64,000 bases of DNA from Chimaeribacter californicus (GCF_002858675.1 NZ_PJZF01000013.1:1-64000); one strand, 5' to 3'. Counted from the stretch's first letter, positions 52,832 to 62,942 are shown. Numbers and translations: made by a program. Notes: generated by a model from the sequence alone, not told the origin.

Positions 52832-54031
52832 TTACGCTGCTTTTAACTGGCGCTGACGTAAAAAGAATGTCATCGCCAGGCCGGCGACCAGTCCCCAGAA
52901 TGCGCCGCCGATACCGAAGAAGGCATGCCCACCAATAGTGATTAAAAAGGTAATGACGGTGGCATCCCGGTTTTCTTTGTCTGACAGAGCATTCATCAGC
53001 GAGTTGCCTAACGCACCCATCAGCGCCAGACCCGCGACGGCCTCTATCAGGACTGGCGGAGAAATGGAGATAAAGCGGGTCGCTGCGCCGGCAGCCAGAC
53101 CATAAAATAGGTAAGCTACGCCACAGACGATGCCGGCCCAGTAACGTTTACCGGGATCTGCACCTGCCTCTTCCCCTGCACATATGGCGGCGGTAATGGC
53201 GGCCAGGCCAATCGCCGGCCCACCGAAAGGGGCAGCGAACAAACTGCTGACGCCGGTACTGGTAAACAAAGGCGCGGCGTCAGGCTTATAACCATTGACG
53301 CTTAATACAGCCATGCCGGGAATATTCTGCGAGGCCATGGTCACAATAAAAAGCGGCACAGCAATGCTGATGAATCCGGAGAAAGTAAATTCAGGTTTAA
53401 CCAGAATAAAGTGTGGCATGATATCGCCAGCGTGAATATTCCCCACTTTTGCCGTGAAATAAATGACGGCGAGTGTGGTGATTGCCGCTGCAGGTATTGC
53501 CAGCATGCGTTTTATTTTCAGCATAATTAACCAGACGATAAGCACAGGCGCAATATACAATGGATAAGCAGCCAGCGCATGCACCGGGGCTACGCATAAG
53601 TTCAGAATAATGCCGGCCAGCATCGCATTGGCAATGCCGGAAGGAATTTTGTTTATCGCTCTGCTGAGAGGCTTCCATAATCCGGCCAGCGTCAGCATAA
53701 AAGCAGCCATGATCAGTGCGCCAGTGGTCGTAGAGAATCCACCTTTTACGACACCCAGCCCAAGTAATAGCGCAGCGCCGGGTGTGGACCACGCCACACT
53801 GACAGGCATGCGGTATTTAAAACTGAGTAGGATACCGGCCAGCCCCATAGCAATCGACACCGCCATCAGGCCGGTAGCCGCCTGCTGCTGCGTGGCGCCT
53901 GCATTGATCAACGCCTGCACAATCAACGTAAATGTTGAAGCGAACCCGACAAAAGAAGCAAGTAAGCCGGCGCCAATAGCATGCCAGGAATAGGTAAATT
54001 GATTACTTTCCCTAAAGGTATTTATTTCCAT
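52832..54031 (-). CDS. BenE-family benzoate/H+ symporter-like transporter
   Basis: A 399-residue inner-membrane protein with 10-12 hydrophobic helices and the family segments STPGAALLLGLGV, GMAVLSVNGYKPD and FAAPFGGPAIGLAAITAA. BenE proteins import benzoate; here the substrate is unknown. AGGAGTTGAA precedes the ATG. It lies between the monooxygenase and the enolase-superfamily gene, so it moves either the pathway's substrate or its product. Confidence 0.9.
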   Translation of the reverse strand: MEINTFRESNQFTYSWHAIGAGLLASFVGFASTFTLIVQALINAGATQQQAATGLMAVSIAMGLAGILLSFKYRMPVSVAWSTPGAALLLGLGVVKGGFSTTTGALIMAAFMLTLAGLWKPLSRAINKIPSGIANAMLAGIILNLCVAPVHALAAYPLYIAPVLIVWLIMLKIKRMLAIPAAAITTLAVIYFTAKVGNIHAGDIMPHFILVKPEFTFSGFISIAVPLFIVTMASQNIPGMAVLSVNGYKPDAAPLFTSTGVSSLFAAPFGGPAIGLAAITAAICAGEEAGADPGKRYWAGIVCGVAYLFYGLAAGAATRFISISPPVLIEAVAGLALMGALGNSLMNALSDKENRDATVITFLITIGGHAFFGIGGAFWGLVAGLAMTFFLRQRQLKAA

Positions 54032-54110
54032 TTCAACTCCTGAAATTAAAGGTATTTTTATTCAAGACAGACAGGCATGCCTTGATGCTCAGCATTATTA
54101 TTTATTTGGA

Positions 54111-55430
54111 TTATTTATCGAGGGGGCTTATTGGTCGTGGAAGGCCTATATTTTCACGCAATGTGTTTCCTTCATATTGAGTCCGCATCAGGCCCCGGCG
54201 CTGTAACTCAGGTACCACCATAGTGATAAAATCGTCATAGCCATCAGGAACCGTGTGAAACACGATAATATAACCGTCACAGCCTTCATTCATTAACCAG
54301 GTTTCCATCTGATCGGCAATCTCCTTTGCAGTACCGACCAGCTCCCCGGTGCCGGACTCCGCGGCTCTCTTGGCCAGTTCCCGCACCGTGAGCTTTTCCC
54401 GCCTTGCCAGGGCAACCCATTCTCTCTGGTTACCCTGTCCTTGCTCGGTAACAGGAAGTTCAGGCAGTGGTTGATCCGGATCGAAACCGGAACAATCTAC
54501 GCCCAGCCGGATAGACAGGTTGGGGATGTTGCTTTCAATGTGTACCAGATCGTCCATATAGCGTTTCTTCGCCAGGGCTTCCTCCCGGGTTGCGCCGACA
54601 TAGACCTGGCACGCCGGCAGGATTTTTATCTCGTCAGGGTTGCGTCCCAGCGCACGTGCACGCGCTTTCACATCACGATAAAACTGTTGTGCAGTTTCAA
54701 GACTGCGTGCATTGCCAAACACCAAATCTGCTGAGCGGGCTGCTAAATCCCGGGCCCCTTCAGAAGCACCCGCCAGAGCGATAACTGGCCAGCCCTGAAC
54801 CGGCCTGGCAATATTCAGAGGCCCCTGCACTGAGAAAAACTCCCCTTTATGGTTAAGTGGGCGAATTTTTTCCAGGTCGCTGAAAATCCCGCTTTCTTTG
54901 TCCATTGTTAACGCCTTATCTGACCAGCCATCCCATAATCCGGTGACAACGTCAAAAAATTCCTCTGCACGGGCATAGCGGTCGCTATGGCGCAGCGCAT
55001 TTTCCAACCCAAAATTACGCGCGGCCTCGGGGTTAACCGTCGTCACAATATTCCATCCTGCCCTGCCGTTACTGAGATGATCCAGAGAAGCAAAACGCCG
55101 TGCCAGTAAGTAAGGATCTTCATAGCTGGTTGAACCGGTTGCGATAAGCCCGATATGTTCTGTACAGGCAGCGATAGCAGAAAGCATGACCAGAGGATCG
55201 TATGACGTTACCGTTGCACTTCGCCGGAGAGCCGCAGGCGGCATCGGCATCAGCGCCAGATGATCCGCGGTGAAAATGGCATCAAAACAGGCATTTTCCA
55301 GCTTCTGGGCCAATGACTTGATCGTAGGCCAGTGAAAATTGGCGTTAGCAGGCGCAGAGGGGTGCCGCCACCAGGCCGTGTGCAGGCAGACAGGGCGCAT
55401 AAACCCGCCCAGACAAAGTTGTTTGCTCAT
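54111..55430 (-). CDS. NtaA/SnaA/DszA-family FMN-dependent monooxygenase
   Basis: A 439-residue luciferase-like barrel enzyme using FMNH2 and O2, of the subgroup that includes nitrilotriacetate monooxygenase and DszA sulfone monooxygenase. Typical segments are FDAIFTADHLAL, GRAGWNIVTTVNPEAARNFG and PVIALAGASEGARDLAA. No flavin reductase partner is encoded in the operon, so reduced flavin must come from elsewhere. It would hydroxylate or cleave a C-N or C-S bond of the pathway intermediate. Confidence 0.9.
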   Translation of the reverse strand: MSKQLCLGGFMRPVCLHTAWWRHPSAPANANFHWPTIKSLAQKLENACFDAIFTADHLALMPMPPAALRRSATVTSYDPLVMLSAIAACTEHIGLIATGSTSYEDPYLLARRFASLDHLSNGRAGWNIVTTVNPEAARNFGLENALRHSDRYARAEEFFDVVTGLWDGWSDKALTMDKESGIFSDLEKIRPLNHKGEFFSVQGPLNIARPVQGWPVIALAGASEGARDLAARSADLVFGNARSLETAQQFYRDVKARARALGRNPDEIKILPACQVYVGATREEALAKKRYMDDLVHIESNIPNLSIRLGVDCSGFDPDQPLPELPVTEQGQGNQREWVALARREKLTVRELAKRAAESGTGELVGTAKEIADQMETWLMNEGCDGYIIVFHTVPDGYDDFITMVVPELQRRGLMRTQYEGNTLRENIGLPRPISPLDK

Positions 55431-55457
55431 AACATATCCTCAGAAAAGTGCCGGTAC

Positions 55458-56636
55458 TTAGCGGGCAGCCTTAAATCGCTGTAAGCCTTGTTCTAAATCG
55501 CGTTGTAGATCGGCAACGTTTTCCAGTCCGATATAGAACCGGATGCAGGGCCCGACAGGTTTTCTGGCAGGAAAATGCCGGTATTCGGAACAGTCAAAAG
55601 GCAGGGCCAGGCTTTCAAAGCCGCCCCAGGAGTATCCCAGGCCGAACAGTTCCAGCCCTTCCAGAAAATGGGCGACGGCATCTGAAGAGGCGGGTTGGAG
55701 GATGACGGTAAACAGGCTTGCGGCTCCGCTGAAATCACGCTGCCACAGGGCGTATCCCTCATCGCTCTCCAGAGCCGGATACCAGACCGCCTGAACCTCA
55801 TCCTTTTGGGCCAGCCAGCGGGCAAGGTGCAAGGCGCTCTCCTGATGCTGACGCAGGCGAACGGCCAGCGTACGCAGCCCGCGTAGCGTCAGCCATGCAT
55901 CATCAGGGCTCACACAAACGCCGGTATCACGATGAAACTGCTGGAGCGCAGGTAAAAAGCGTGACGAGGCCGAAACGATGCCGAGCATGACATCAGAGTG
56001 GCCCGCAAGGTATTTTGTGGCGGCCTGAATAACAATATCTGCGCCGTGAGCAAAGGCATCAAAAAAAAGCGGCGTTGCCCATGTGTTATCCAGGATAACG
56101 ATCAGATCGAATTCGTGCGCCACAGCAATCAATGCCGGTAAATCAGACATTTCCATCGTCTGAGAACCCGGTGCCTCAAGATAAATAGCCCGGGTCGATG
56201 GGCAAATCATCTCGCGCAAGGTTGCGGCATCCGTCCGATGATCAAACCATTCAGTAACAACCCCTGTTTTATGCAAAATTCCTTCACACAACCGCCGGGC
56301 CGGACGATAGGCAACGTCGCTCATAAGAAGCCGATCGCCAGGGCCAAGCGTGGCCTGTAACGCCAGGGCTATCGCGGCCAGCCCGGAAGAACAGAGCAAT
56401 ACGCCTGCGCTGCCGTCCAGCTCCCGTACCGCATCCTGCAGTGCAGCCGTTGTCGGCGACCCCAGCCTTCCATACACAAAAGGTTGCCGGTAGTTAAGCA
56501 GATCCTCCACAGAGGGCGCGAGTACGGTCGAACCACGAAAGACGGGAGGATTGACGAAACCGTAATGGTCTGTAGACGCTCTGCCACCCTGAACCACCCG
56601 GGTATCAAACCCTTGCGTTATCGCCGCCGGTTTCAT
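55458..56636 (-). CDS. Cystathionine beta-lyase-like PLP C-S lyase
   Basis: A 392-residue Cys/Met-metabolism PLP enzyme. The PLP lysine is in [12 protein letters not shown], the tyrosine pair region in YGRLGSPTT, and the fold-type I aspartate in [10 protein letters not shown]. Such enzymes split cystathionine and cysteine S-conjugates into thiol, pyruvate and ammonia. The ATG overlaps the ilvD-like stop in ATGA, so it is translationally coupled. In this context a cysteine-S-conjugate beta-lyase is more likely than methionine biosynthesis. Confidence 0.9.
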   Translation of the reverse strand: MKPAAITQGFDTRVVQGGRASTDHYGFVNPPVFRGSTVLAPSVEDLLNYRQPFVYGRLGSPTTAALQDAVRELDGSAGVLLCSSGLAAIALALQATLGPGDRLLMSDVAYRPARRLCEGILHKTGVVTEWFDHRTDAATLREMICPSTRAIYLEAPGSQTMEMSDLPALIAVAHEFDLIVILDNTWATPLFFDAFAHGADIVIQAATKYLAGHSDVMLGIVSASSRFLPALQQFHRDTGVCVSPDDAWLTLRGLRTLAVRLRQHQESALHLARWLAQKDEVQAVWYPALESDEGYALWQRDFSGAASLFTVILQPASSDAVAHFLEGLELFGLGYSWGGFESLALPFDCSEYRHFPARKPVGPCIRFYIGLENVADLQRDLEQGLQRFKAAR

Positions 56637-58474
56637 TCTTCGTCCTCAACCTTGCGCACTGCGCCAAAGGCAGCACTGGAGGTCATCGCGGCATAGGCTT
56701 TTAACGCCCCGGAGACACGCCGCTGCCGCTCAACAGGTTTCCAGGCTTTCTTCCCCCTGGCTTCCATTTTTTCGCGACGCAGCGCCAATTCGTGATCGTC
56801 CAGCTTGAGGTGAACAGAACGATTAGGGATATCGATTTCAATCAGGTCGCCATCTTCGATCAGGGCAATATTGCCGCCTTCGGCCGCTTCCGGTGAAGTA
56901 TGCCCGATGGAAAGACCCGAGGATCCCCCGGAGAAACGCCCGTCTGTGATCAGGGCACATTTCTTGTTCAGCGCTTTCGATTTCAGATAACTGGTAGGAT
57001 AAAGCATCTCCTGCATACCGGGGCCGCCGCGCGGGCCTTCATAGCGTACCACCACGATATCACCCGCTTTAACTCTATCCGAAAGGATGCCCTCTACCGC
57101 TTCATCCTGCCCTTCAAAAACCCGCGCGCTGCCGGTAAAGCGTATCATGCCCGGATCCACGCTGGCCGTTTTCACGATACAGCCATCCTGAGCAATATTG
57201 CCAAACAGTACCGCTAAGCCGCCATCCTGCGAAAACGCGTGCTCCCCGCTACGGATACAACCTGTCTGACGATTAGTATCCAGAGCCGGGTAATAATTAT
57301 TCTGGCTGAAGGCAACCTTCGTCCGTACCCCACCCGGTGCAGCCCGATAGAACTGCCGGATGTGTGGATCCTCGCTGCTTTTGATATCCCATTTCGCCAG
57401 TGCTTCACCCATTGACGCCGCATGTACCGTACCCGTATCGGTATGGATCAGTCCGGCACGATTCAGCTCTGCAAGCACGCCCATAACGCCGCCGGCGCGA
57501 TGGATATCCTCCATATGCACGTTCTCCACGGCAGGAGACACCTTGCACAGCACCGGGACCCGGCGCGACAGGCGATCGATGTCCGCCATATGAAAATCAA
57601 CCTGCCCTTCATGCGCGGCGGCCAGCAAATGTAAAACCGTATTGGTTGATCCCCCCATGGCGATATCCATCGCCATCGCATTTTCAAAGGCTTTAAAACC
57701 GGCGATTGAACGCGGCAGTACGCGGGTATCGTTTTGCTCATAATAACGGCGGCAGAGATCAACAATATGGCGGCCGGAATCGAGAAAGAGTTGTTTACGC
57801 AGCGCATGCGTAGCCAATAACGACCCGTTCCCGGGCAGGGCCAGCCCCATTGCTTCGGTAAGACAATTCATTGAATTGGCGGTAAACATGCCGGAGCAGG
57901 AGCCACACGTCGGGCACGCCACATTCTCGACCGCTTTGACTTCTTCATCGGTCATGCTGCTGTCAGCTGCCACGACCATGGCATCGATCAGGTCGAACGC
58001 GCGTTTTTCACCCCTTAAGGTCATCTTACCCGACTCCATAGGGCCGCCGGAAACAAAGATGACCGGGATATTCAGGCGCAATGCCGCCATCAACATGCCC
58101 GGCGTAATTTTGTCGCAGTTAGATATGCATACCATGGCATCCGCACAATGGGCATTGACCATGTACTCAACGCTGTCGGCAATTAATTCCCGGGAAGGCA
58201 GGCTATAAAGCATCCCTTCATGTCCCATGGCAATACCGTCATCGATAGCAATGGTATTAAATTCTTTCGCTACGCCACCGGCTTCTTCAATCTCACGTGC
58301 CACCATCTGACCAAGATCTTTAAGGTGCACATGGCCCGGGACAAACTGGGTAAAGGAATTCACCACGGCGATAATCGGTTTATCAAAATCGGCATCCGTC
58401 ATGCCGGTTGCGCGCCATAAGCTACGGGCGCCTGCCATATTACGGCCATGTGTTGAAGTGCGGGAGCGATACAT
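56633..58474 (-). CDS. ilvD: Dihydroxy-acid dehydratase (IlvD family)
   Basis: A 613-residue iron-sulfur dehydratase, full length against IlvD. The cluster cysteines are in [13 protein letters not shown] and [11 protein letters not shown], with [23 protein letters not shown] and [16 protein letters not shown] conserved. The housekeeping reaction gives 2-oxoisovalerate, so a plasmid copy that starts an operon is either a pathway enzyme on another dihydroxy acid or a target-insensitive copy. It is divergent from a LysR gene. The ribosome site is weak. Confidence 0.93.
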   Translation of the reverse strand: MYRSRTSTHGRNMAGARSLWRATGMTDADFDKPIIAVVNSFTQFVPGHVHLKDLGQMVAREIEEAGGVAKEFNTIAIDDGIAMGHEGMLYSLPSRELIADSVEYMVNAHCADAMVCISNCDKITPGMLMAALRLNIPVIFVSGGPMESGKMTLRGEKRAFDLIDAMVVAADSSMTDEEVKAVENVACPTCGSCSGMFTANSMNCLTEAMGLALPGNGSLLATHALRKQLFLDSGRHIVDLCRRYYEQNDTRVLPRSIAGFKAFENAMAMDIAMGGSTNTVLHLLAAAHEGQVDFHMADIDRLSRRVPVLCKVSPAVENVHMEDIHRAGGVMGVLAELNRAGLIHTDTGTVHAASMGEALAKWDIKSSEDPHIRQFYRAAPGGVRTKVAFSQNNYYPALDTNRQTGCIRSGEHAFSQDGGLAVLFGNIAQDGCIVKTASVDPGMIRFTGSARVFEGQDEAVEGILSDRVKAGDIVVVRYEGPRGGPGMQEMLYPTSYLKSKALNKKCALITDGRFSGGSSGLSIGHTSPEAAEGGNIALIEDGDLIEIDIPNRSVHLKLDDHELALRREKMEARGKKAWKPVERQRRVSGALKAYAAMTSSAAFGAVRKVEDEE

Positions 58475-58580
58475 TTATCAAAAGCCTTAAAAGAACAGAT
58501 AGGGCCTGATAATAGAATGGACAAAAATCACAGTGAAATATATTCTTCTGTAGCCATTAAGTCGTCAGGGATATTAAAAC

Positions 58581-59498
58581 ATGAATGTTCAACAACTGAA
58601 ACATTTCGTTACTGTTGCGGAGACGCTGCATTTCGGGAAAGCGGCTGAGCGGCTCAATATGACGCAGCCGCCGCTGAGCCAGTCAATAATGGCGCTGGAG
58701 AGGGAAATTGGTCATGCCCTGTTTTCACGGACAAAAAGAAAAGTTGAGCTGACGCCTTTTGGTGAGCAGTGGTTATTTCACGTAAAGAATACGTTAAGCA
58801 GCCTTAATGCCTTACCGGACATCGCCGACAGGTTAAGTAAAGGCGAGTCCGGCACTCTGTCCCTCTCTTTTATCAGCTATGCGGGATATAATATTCTTCC
58901 CCGGATAGTCAGCCATTTCCGGCAGCGTTTCCCCGCGGTAGAACTGGTACTACAGGAAGCCACCAGCGACCTTCAGGTAACCGCCCTGCTTAATGAGAAG
59001 ATTGACGCCGGCATTATCATACCGCCGGGCGAGGGGAAATTGCCCGCCGCGCTGGAGTACCAAAATATTATGTCGGAGCCGTTGATTGCCGCCGTCCCGC
59101 AATCATGGCTGGACGACGGCAAAATCTGGATGACGCAGGGCAAGCTCTGCCCCCGGTTCGTCATCGACTCCCCCCTGATTATTTTCCCTCAGAAAGCGGC
59201 CCCCTCGTTTTACGAGCTGGTCATGAATTATTATCAGGAAAACGGCGCACAAGCCAACATCATTCAGGAGGCGATCCAGATGCAAACTATTATCAGTTTA
59301 GTCTCATCAGGTATTGGTATTGCTCTGGTGCCGGATTCATTACGTCATCTGGCACGCAGTGGGGTGGTCTATCTTGATTTGCTGGAACATCCGCCGAAAC
59401 TTGATATCGGTTTTATATGGCGCAAAGATAATAAGTCACCGTTATTAAAAAGACTGCATTCACTGAATGAACAGGGAAATAATTCAGAACTTTTATAA
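58581..59498 (+). CDS. LysR-family regulator, likely controlling the ilvD-led operon
   Basis: A 305-residue regulator: N-terminal HTH (LHFGKAAERLNMTQPPLSQSI shown as FGKAAERLNMTQPPLSQ) and a two-lobed effector domain ending near residue 295. It is divergent from the ten-gene operon across 106 bp, the classical LysR arrangement, so it is expected to activate that operon in response to a pathway metabolite. Confidence 0.93.
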   Translation: MNVQQLKHFVTVAETLHFGKAAERLNMTQPPLSQSIMALEREIGHALFSRTKRKVELTPFGEQWLFHVKNTLSSLNALPDIADRLSKGESGTLSLSFISYAGYNILPRIVSHFRQRFPAVELVLQEATSDLQVTALLNEKIDAGIIIPPGEGKLPAALEYQNIMSEPLIAAVPQSWLDDGKIWMTQGKLCPRFVIDSPLIIFPQKAAPSFYELVMNYYQENGAQANIIQEAIQMQTIISLVSSGIGIALVPDSLRHLARSGVVYLDLLEHPPKLDIGFIWRKDNKSPLLKRLHSLNEQGNNSELL

Positions 59499-59689
59499 AT
59501 TCGCAGATCTACACTATTTATATGTGAAATTATCACTATAGTTTATATCAGGCTTGGTTCGCCTGTTTTTCATTTTAGGGACACCAGGTGAGTTTGAAAA
59601 TTACTCTCTGAAGAGTGCTGAACGCCACGAAATGCTTCAGGAGCAGGTGTTTTAATCCGCAAATTTACTTTTTAATATTTATATAAGCT

Positions 59690-60437
59690 AATGTATTTAG
59701 AATCGCTATGCATAATCCAGACACTTCCGGGCCGTTGGAAATAGTGATGTCCATATTCCGCCGATGACATCTCAGCACCCGAGCCATGCTGACGCTTACT
59801 GTTATAAAACATTTCGAAGTAATCAAAAATATCGCGCCGGGCTTCTTCCCGCGTTCCGTAGATCTTTTTCTTTATCCGTTCCGCTTCACCAGCCGCCAGA
59901 CCCGGTTCACTCCGCACTGCTGACCGCTATCTCGCAGGCTCAGAGGGATCTTGCGATAGCCATAAACGCATCCCGGTTCCAGCCAGAACTGGTTGATCTG
60001 TCCCGTCAGTCTCAAATCTGCCTGATGGCGTGGTGAAAACGGCTGCTGAAGCCAGGCGGAAAACCCACCCGGATGAACATCCAGCACCCGACAGAGCAGG
60101 CGGACAGGTCGGCAACCATTGTTGTCACGGATAAAGGCGTACCTCGGCCGAACAGCTTTACGAAGTACGCCGCGGCTTTTTTAATATGTCCTGTTCGTCA
60201 GTCACCCGCTTCAGTTCCTTCTGAAGACGGTGGATCCCGGCCTGAGCATCTGACGGTTCTTTGTTGGTGGAAGAGGCCGGGCCATACTTCTTTATCCAGG
60301 CGTAAAGACTGTGGGTGGAGATATCGAGACGTGTTGCAACGCTGGAAACAGAATGACCACGATCAACCACCTGTTTGACTGCTTCAATTTTAAATTCTTC
60401 AGGACAACGCTTACCGCTATGGGCACCTCTCTTTACA
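59690..60437 (-). mobile_element. IS3-family insertion sequence remnant with internal deletion
   Basis: On the minus strand, an OrfA fragment (60158-60430, VVDRGHSVSSVATRLDIS) is followed by the N-terminal HTH_21 part of OrfB (59872-60110, LDVHPGGFSAWLQQPF and GCVYGYRKI). OrfB then jumps from RVWRLVKRNG to ERIKKKIYGTREEARRDIF, deleting the whole central DDE integrase region. The OrfB C-terminus ends near 59700. It cannot transpose by itself. Terminal inverted repeats were not identified with confidence. It marks the boundary between the sulfur-type cluster and the decayed right end. Confidence 0.85.
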
Positions 60438-60474
60438 CCATCTTAAATGGCTCTGAGGTGCGTAGCGATTCAGG

Positions 60475-61044
60475 TTACATCGACATCTGCTGGGCGGCCT
60501 TCAGGTGCTGCTCAACGACCGGGGTATGCGCGTCAGCCAGGGCCTTTACATCCGGATCCTTGATATTCTTGGCGTCACTCTGCAGTTTCGACAGCACCAT
60601 CTTGTGGTCTTTGGTGCCGGCGTTTTCCATATACATCTTGTCAAATGCGCTGCCGCTCTGCTTCTCTAGTTTGGCTGCCATGGTTTTGTGTTTAGCGTCC
60701 GGCTCAGTCGGCAGTGTGACGCCTTTTTGCTGGGCGACCGTCTGTACTTTGGTCAGGGCACTACCGTGGTCTTCGACCATTTTCTGAGCGAAGGCTTTGA
60801 CGTCGCTGCTTTGGGCCTTGCTCAGCGCGATTTTGGCGGCGGCGATTTCATTGATATTGGCCTGCGCCATGTCTTTCAACGCTTTTTCATCGCCGGAACT
60901 GAGTTTGGCGCCCGATGCAGTCTGGCCTGCGGCACTGGTCTGCGCGGCGCTTGCCGGCGTCTGGGCTTGCACGCTGCCAATGCTGAACATCGCTGCCACT
61001 GCTGATACGGCCAGCATCCCTTTCAAGGTTTTATTCTTTTGCAT
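60475..61044 (-). CDS. DUF4142 exported protein
   Basis: A 189-residue periplasmic protein with signal peptide (residues 1-27, SIGSVQAQ) and a ferritin-like helical DUF4142 domain containing FAQKMVEDHGSALTKVQ. Family function is unknown; members often accompany stress-response genes. It lies between an IS remnant and a direct-repeat copy, so it may have arrived with either. Confidence 0.88.
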   Translation of the reverse strand: MQKNKTLKGMLAVSAVAAMFSIGSVQAQTPASAAQTSAAGQTASGAKLSSGDEKALKDMAQANINEIAAAKIALSKAQSSDVKAFAQKMVEDHGSALTKVQTVAQQKGVTLPTEPDAKHKTMAAKLEKQSGSAFDKMYMENAGTKDHKMVLSKLQSDAKNIKDPDVKALADAHTPVVEQHLKAAQQMSM

Positions 61045-61419
61045 GTTGTTCTCCTGACGGTCATAGGTAGGGTAGGGGTTAGGTCATTCCCCGTGCGCAG
61101 CCTCGTAGGTAAATGACGGCTGCACTGGTCAGTATAGATGAACGATTTGAGACAGCAGAAATGACGGAAGTGGGGGCTGAAGAACGCGGACCGGACTTAA
61201 TTGCCGGGCTAAACCTCAGCGATAATCATCCGGCAATAGGGCAGTCAGACGAGTTGCGGCGCGCTTACTCCCTTCACCGGCATTACTACCCGGGAAGAAC
61301 TCATGCCGAACGTCCGCGTGTCGCACATAGCGGACTGCGCGCCTGCGTCGTGCCAGAGGCGGACGTTGCTAACCTGCGTAATATGTTAATCTGTAGGGAG
61401 CGGATCCTGGGAGGTTCGA
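61045..61419. other. Intergenic region carrying direct-repeat copy 1
   Basis: A 375-bp stretch. Apart from the repeat at 61093-61184 no gene is seen; an open frame 61113-61430 starts inside the repeat and is not called. A ribosome site (GGGAGG) at its end serves the DUF6678-like gene. Confidence 0.55.
61093..61184 (+). repeat. Direct repeat copy 1, about 90 bp
   Basis: Shares GTGCGCAGCCTC, AGTATAGATGAACGAT and GAAATGACGGAAGTGGGG, with the same spacing, with 62943-63035. Roughly 85 percent identical by eye. The two copies bracket 1.8 kb of orphan genes. Confidence 0.85.
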
Positions 61420-61734
61420 ATGCTCTATAGCTGCATGAATAATACAAAATGGAATGAGATCCGTCAGGCGATGGTTAACATGGCATCGCCTCCTTTATGG
61501 AAAACTACCTCTCTTAATGGCTACGAATCCGCAGTTGATGGCGAGTGGTTTTACCATTTCAGTGAAGGTGGCTATTCGGATATCCAGTATCTTGATGTTT
61601 TGACAAATTCAATTGAGCAGCACGCGGCAGTTGGAGCACTTCTTCGGGCTATTCATCTCCCGGGCATTGAAATTTCAACCGGTTATAGAATTTTTGGATA
61701 CACAGATTCGGCCAGCTATGTGGGTTATCTTTAA
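61420..61734 (+). CDS. DUF6678-like orphan protein
   Basis: A 104-residue cytosolic protein. NNTKWNEIRQAMVNM near the N-terminus, GEWFYHFSEGGYSDI in the middle and FGYTDSASYVGYL at the end fit the DUF6678 family as I remember it, which is often found among effector-immunity genes. GGGAGG lies 5 bp before ATG 61420. Lower GC than the backbone. An immunity role is inference. Confidence 0.7.
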   Translation: MLYSCMNNTKWNEIRQAMVNMASPPLWKTTSLNGYESAVDGEWFYHFSEGGYSDIQYLDVLTNSIEQHAAVGALLRAIHLPGIEISTGYRIFGYTDSASYVGYL

Positions 61735-61900
61735 CTGGATAGAATCATTAAGCGGCCCACGGAATTACTTTAATAATAGTGTGAAGTTTAAGTTCGGTTC
61801 TCGCTCAACACTACCGAAAAATCAACGTGCGATAGTTAGTATGACTAAATTGCGATTGTCAGTTGATGAGAGGAAAATTTATTTGAGAGCAAAATTATGA
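61718..61900 (+). CDS. Small unknown ORF overlapping its neighbours
   Basis: A 60-codon frame from ATG 61718 that overlaps the DUF6678-like stop by 17 bp and ends in ATGA with the next gene. The product is basic and unrecognised (MWVIFNWIESLSGPRNYF). It may be the truncated tail of a larger gene, since the frame is open further upstream, or a coupled small protein. Confidence 0.4.
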   Translation: MWVIFNWIESLSGPRNYFNNSVKFKFGSRSTLPKNQRAIVSMTKLRLSVDERKIYLRAKL

Positions 61901-62133
61901 AACATGAGCTTTGGACAAATGAAGATGGTTTGGATTTCTTTTGTCTTGCAGGTCCGCAGGGGGACGCTGCTCGTAAATTACTGGAGCCGTGCTACAGATT
62001 AGTGTGGACATGTGATGCAGATTCTCACCTTGAAGCAATGACAAGATATTATGCGTTTCGTAATTGGGGCGAATATCAAGCTGATTTCCCTGAACAAGAT
62101 AGTAAGACCTACAAAGAAATGGGGTGGGAATAA
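61897..62133 (+). CDS. Small orphan protein, immunity-like
   Basis: A 78-residue acidic protein (MKHELWTNEDGLDFFC to KEMGWE). The composition and opening resemble small proteins found behind Rhs/polymorphic toxin genes, but the resemblance is from memory. It starts within ATGA of the previous stop. No toxin gene is adjacent, so it would be an orphan immunity gene. Confidence 0.6.
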   Translation: MKHELWTNEDGLDFFCLAGPQGDAARKLLEPCYRLVWTCDADSHLEAMTRYYAFRNWGEYQADFPEQDSKTYKEMGWE

Positions 62134-62302
62134 AAAAGCATGGCAGCTATAACATAGGGACTCGGTGTTCTAATGTCTCTATGACGCCCGCTCCTTGCTC
62201 AACGCGGACATCACTCTGCGAGCCAGTCCGCTCTATACCAGAAGCAACCACTGACCCCTTCATGATTGCTTGCCGAGATCATCCTTTGAAGACTAAGTGC
62301 GT

Positions 62303-62776
62303 TTAAAGACGATGTGGGCGCGTTGCGAAGAAGACCACTGCTGCTCCGAGAGCGACGATGAGCGTATCTTCAATCAGGCCACTCTTGGTCTGCCCCATCC
62401 CTGCCATGGCCTTTTTGCGTGCCGCAAGCGTGACATAGGCAAGCGGCACAGCGGCAGAGATAGCGACCGCTGCCCCGGTTTTTTCTTCTCCGCGGGGTGC
62501 CAACGCGGCACCCGCAATCCCTGCACTGGCCACGCGTGCTGACAAGCCCAAAAACACGGTGCGGTCTGGCGCTGACTTCATCTTGTCGCCAACGAGTTCA
62601 CCCACACCCATCGCTAACGCGCCGTATTTGAATAGCGGCCGGTCCAGCAGCAAGAGACTGCCTGATGTGTCGCGCCCGGTAACGCGTGCTGCAGCGATGG
62701 CCGCCATCGGCGTCATGGAACGGCAGCTGGCGACAAGGCCAATTAAGGCAGAATAAACAAAATCGGTTATTTTCAT
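62303..62776 (-). CDS. DUF4126 membrane protein
   Basis: A 157-residue protein with four hydrophobic segments and the family's opening (GLVASCRSMTPMAAIAAA). Probably in the inner membrane, of unknown function. It lies inside the direct-repeat pair and is convergent with the orphan immunity-like genes. Codon use is closer to the GC-rich backbone than theirs. Confidence 0.85.
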   Translation of the reverse strand: MKITDFVYSALIGLVASCRSMTPMAAIAAARVTGRDTSGSLLLLDRPLFKYGALAMGVGELVGDKMKSAPDRTVFLGLSARVASAGIAGAALAPRGEEKTGAAVAISAAVPLAYVTLAARKKAMAGMGQTKSGLIEDTLIVALGAAVVFFATRPHRL

Positions 62777-62942
62777 TAGTTATCTCCCGGCTAAATAAAA
62801 TTTTTTAATTCTTTACGCTTTATTAGGGTGTGAACCAGGAACACGCTGTTTAATTAACGCATTTACACAATCACGTCATTTAAACGCGTTTCCTTTGAGC
62901 GCTGAGCCGCATCTTGCAATGCCACAAGGATTTTTGCGGCCG

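Noticed and set aside
51745-52938. 397-codon open frame opposite the enolase-superfamily gene
   Set aside because: Same length as the real gene and no family features; an antisense shadow.
61113-61430. 105-codon open frame at the first direct repeat
   Set aside because: It starts inside the repeat, has no ribosome site, and the product looks like translated repeat DNA.
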